Of a DNA stretch of 8,318 nt, positions 7,061-8,318 are shown one piece after another. The stretch comes from Ignavibacteriota bacterium (lineage in GTDB: Bacteria > Bacteroidota > Ignavibacteria > UBA10030 > UBA6906): positions 1-8,318 of the forward strand of contig JADJHP010000020.1 of assembly GCA_016707525.1 (NCBI GenBank), read 5' to 3'. The notes under the pieces are model-generated. The model was not told where the DNA came from. It saw nothing but the letters and a program-made list of their open reading frames with translations, and made no database searches. The position numbers and the translations under genes are program-made. Position 1 is the first letter of the stretch; every line of letters starts with the position of its first letter.

Positions 7061-7179
7061 TGCGCAGCTGAGGGAAGCGCTTCCGGAGGGGGTGAACAAT
7101 AGTGGCCATGAGCCCCAAAAAACAACGATGCCATCGGCAACAATCGACGTTCCTAGGTTACACCCTTCCAAGACTTCCG

Positions 7180-7208
7180 TTGACTTTCTGCGGGATGAGC
7201 AGTATACT
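7180..7208 (+). promoter_or_regulatory. Strong sigma70-like promoter, likely for the symporter
   Basis: TTGACT (7180-7185) and TATACT (7203-7208) each match five of six consensus bases and are separated by exactly 17 bases. This is the best promoter match in the window. It points toward the symporter gene, whose start lies about 240 bases downstream of the predicted first transcribed base. The same spacer must hold any promoter of the divergent regulator gene. Confidence 0.55.
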
Positions 7209-7213
7209 TTCGC

Positions 7214-7336
7214 ATGTGTCGGGCACCCCGTGGCCGCTCCGCCGGCCCCAGACCGGTGCATGGACACTGCCTGTCGCCACATCCGCACCGTCCACACGAG
7301 CATCCGGTTCCGCTCATAGGCATACCGCTGCTGTAG
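7214..7336 (+). other. Possible 40-residue His-rich leader ORF downstream of the promoter
   Basis: In the long stretch between the promoter and the symporter (7209-7454) the only notable frame encodes 40 residues, with the segment HGHCLSPHPHRPHEHPV (seven histidines in 16-17 residues). The ATG falls almost on the predicted transcription start and has no ribosome site, so translation is doubtful. The opposite strand gives a cysteine-rich reading (CSCGRCGCGDRQCPC). Because nearby genes contain deletions, the frame itself may be unreliable. Confidence 0.2.
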
Positions 7337-7454
7337 GCACAGCGTCGATACCCGGCATGATCGACCGTTCGCGCAGTGCGTAGTTTTCCCCGCCCCTGGG
7401 ACATCCTCCCCCCGGGCACTTCCACACTCAACGACACGTCAAGACAAGGATAAC

Positions 7455-8318
7455 ATGAAAGCGGTCAATCTCTTTGACCTCGTGGTGATCTTCTACTTCA
7501 TCATCATCGTAAGGGATCGGTCTGTTTCTCTTCCATGAAGGTGAACAAGGAGGGGAAAGATATTTCACTGCGGGTGGCTGCATGATCCCGTGGTGGATGT
7601 CCGGCCTCTCGCCGTACATGGAACTTCAGCACTGGATCTTCACCGGGGCGGCAAACTTCGCGTATTCAGCCGGGTTGTTCACCACGCTGTGCTTCGCCAT
7701 CTCCCCTTCACCTACGTCATCGGCGTCGCTCACCGCACGGCGGTAGCCCTTACGCGATCCCATTCACCGTTGCAGTACACCTACACGAGTACCGGTATAC
7801 GACCCGGCAATTCATGGGATTCGTAGGTCGCGACGAACTTCTCGCTCTCCCGCCGGTGTGCGGCTCGCCTCCTCCCGTAAGCTCTCTCTGCTCGGTGATC
7901 GGTATCGATATGACGCTCATCGTGCTGCTGATCCGGCACCATCGTCTCGATCCACAATTTTCCTTGGCGGACTCTGGGCGACATGGCGATGGATGTGGTG
8001 CAGGGGTGATCTGCTCGGTATCACCTTCATCGTAATGCCCATGAGCCTCGCCGCTCGTTGGCGCCCCACCAACCTCTTCGACAGTTGCCGCCGATCGCTT
8101 CGACCACACCTACAACAACGTGCCGCTACACCTAGCACTGGTTGATCTCGATCTTCATGATCACCTCACGGGCTTCGCCGCGAGCGAGCACCAGAAGGTT
8201 CTCCGTGGTGAAGAAGAAACATGCACGCCGAGTAGGCTGGACCCGCTGCCGCGCTCGCCTGACTGCCGTACCGCTGGTGTTCCGGCATCCCGCCGCTCGT
8301 CGCGAAGGTGTGCTGGCC
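7455..8318 (+). pseudogene. Sodium:solute symporter (SSS family), N-terminal half, many frameshifts, runs off right edge
   Basis: The start ATG follows AAGGA by four bases. The protein can be read only by changing frame repeatedly: MKAVNLFDLVVIF (7455 on), SSMKVNKEGKD (about 7528), YFTAGGCMIPWWMSGLSPYM (7561), WIFTGAANFAYSAGLFTTLC (about 7636), PFTYVIGVA (about 7704) and SPLQYTYT (about 7767). It goes on with TRQFMGF, VATNF, VIGIDMTLIVLLI, GTIVSI, FLGGLWAT, MAMDVVQG, LLGITFIVMPMSLA, PTNLFD, FDHTYNNV, WLISIFMIT, HARRVGWT and GIPPLVAKVCW at the right edge. These are hallmark pieces of SSS transporters, which couple uptake of sugars, amino acids or other solutes to sodium across the inner membrane. 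The recovered part would be roughly half of a protein of usual SSS length. Frames break every 20-100 bases, nearly always repairable by one or two missing bases. Sequencing error is my preferred reading and pseudogene the alternative. The substrate cannot be told. Confidence 0.75.

Noticed and set aside
7120..7145. Run of six T on the minus strand (aacaacgatg region) as a terminator
   Set aside because: The only upstream stems are four to five base pairs with unsuitable loops, and the position is upstream of, not after, a gene on that strand.
1..8318. CRISPR array, tRNA, rRNA, insertion sequence or phage module
   Set aside because: No regularly spaced repeats, cloverleaf-type sequence, transposase motif or terminal inverted repeat was seen on either strand.

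Overview
The window looks like chromosomal DNA of a GC-rich member of the Bacteroidota/Chlorobiota/Ignavibacteriota group. The main reason is the 1148-residue secreted protein at 1650-5096. It ends in a textbook type IX secretion (T9SS) type A sorting domain with the NYPNPFNPSTTIRYSLP signature, which is common in Ignavibacteria-like genomes. A DUF4382-type lipoprotein next door fits the same group. I cannot place it more precisely by eye.

Layout. On the minus strand, reading from high to low coordinates, there are five elements. (1) The last residues of an unidentified gene end at 6950. (2) A response regulator (6969-6442) overlaps that end by 20 bases. (3) A DUF4382-like lipoprotein lies at 6163-5354. 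(4) The large Ig-like/CBM-like T9SS cargo protein lies at 5096-1650 and is closed by a strong hairpin terminator at 1597-1629. (5) After about 750 bases with no recognisable gene, the membrane-anchored N-terminal part of a trehalose-6-phosphate synthase runs from 842 off the left edge. On the plus strand, the N-terminal half of a sodium:solute symporter (SSS family) starts at 7455 and runs off the right edge. A good sigma70-like promoter (7180-7208) sits in the divergent spacer between the regulator and the symporter.

How it fits together. The two central genes encode exported products, one an outer-envelope lipoprotein and one a T9SS-secreted or surface protein. Each has its own promoter-like sequence, so I see no proof of one operon. 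The regulator and symporter are divergent neighbours, but no functional link can be shown from sequence. The trehalose synthase would be an osmolyte or stress enzyme with a built-in membrane sensor region.

Sequence condition. The 4.5 kb from 1650 to 6163 is clean, with two long uninterrupted genes. Outside it, frames break: once in the synthase (about 616-623), three times in the regulator tail (about 6520-6613), and roughly every 20-100 bases throughout the symporter. Nearly every break can be repaired by adding back one or two missing bases, and the conserved residues survive in shifting frames. I read this as clustered small-deletion errors in the consensus more than as gene decay, but sequence alone cannot exclude pseudogenes. 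I found no CRISPR array, tRNA, rRNA, insertion sequence or clearly novel system.
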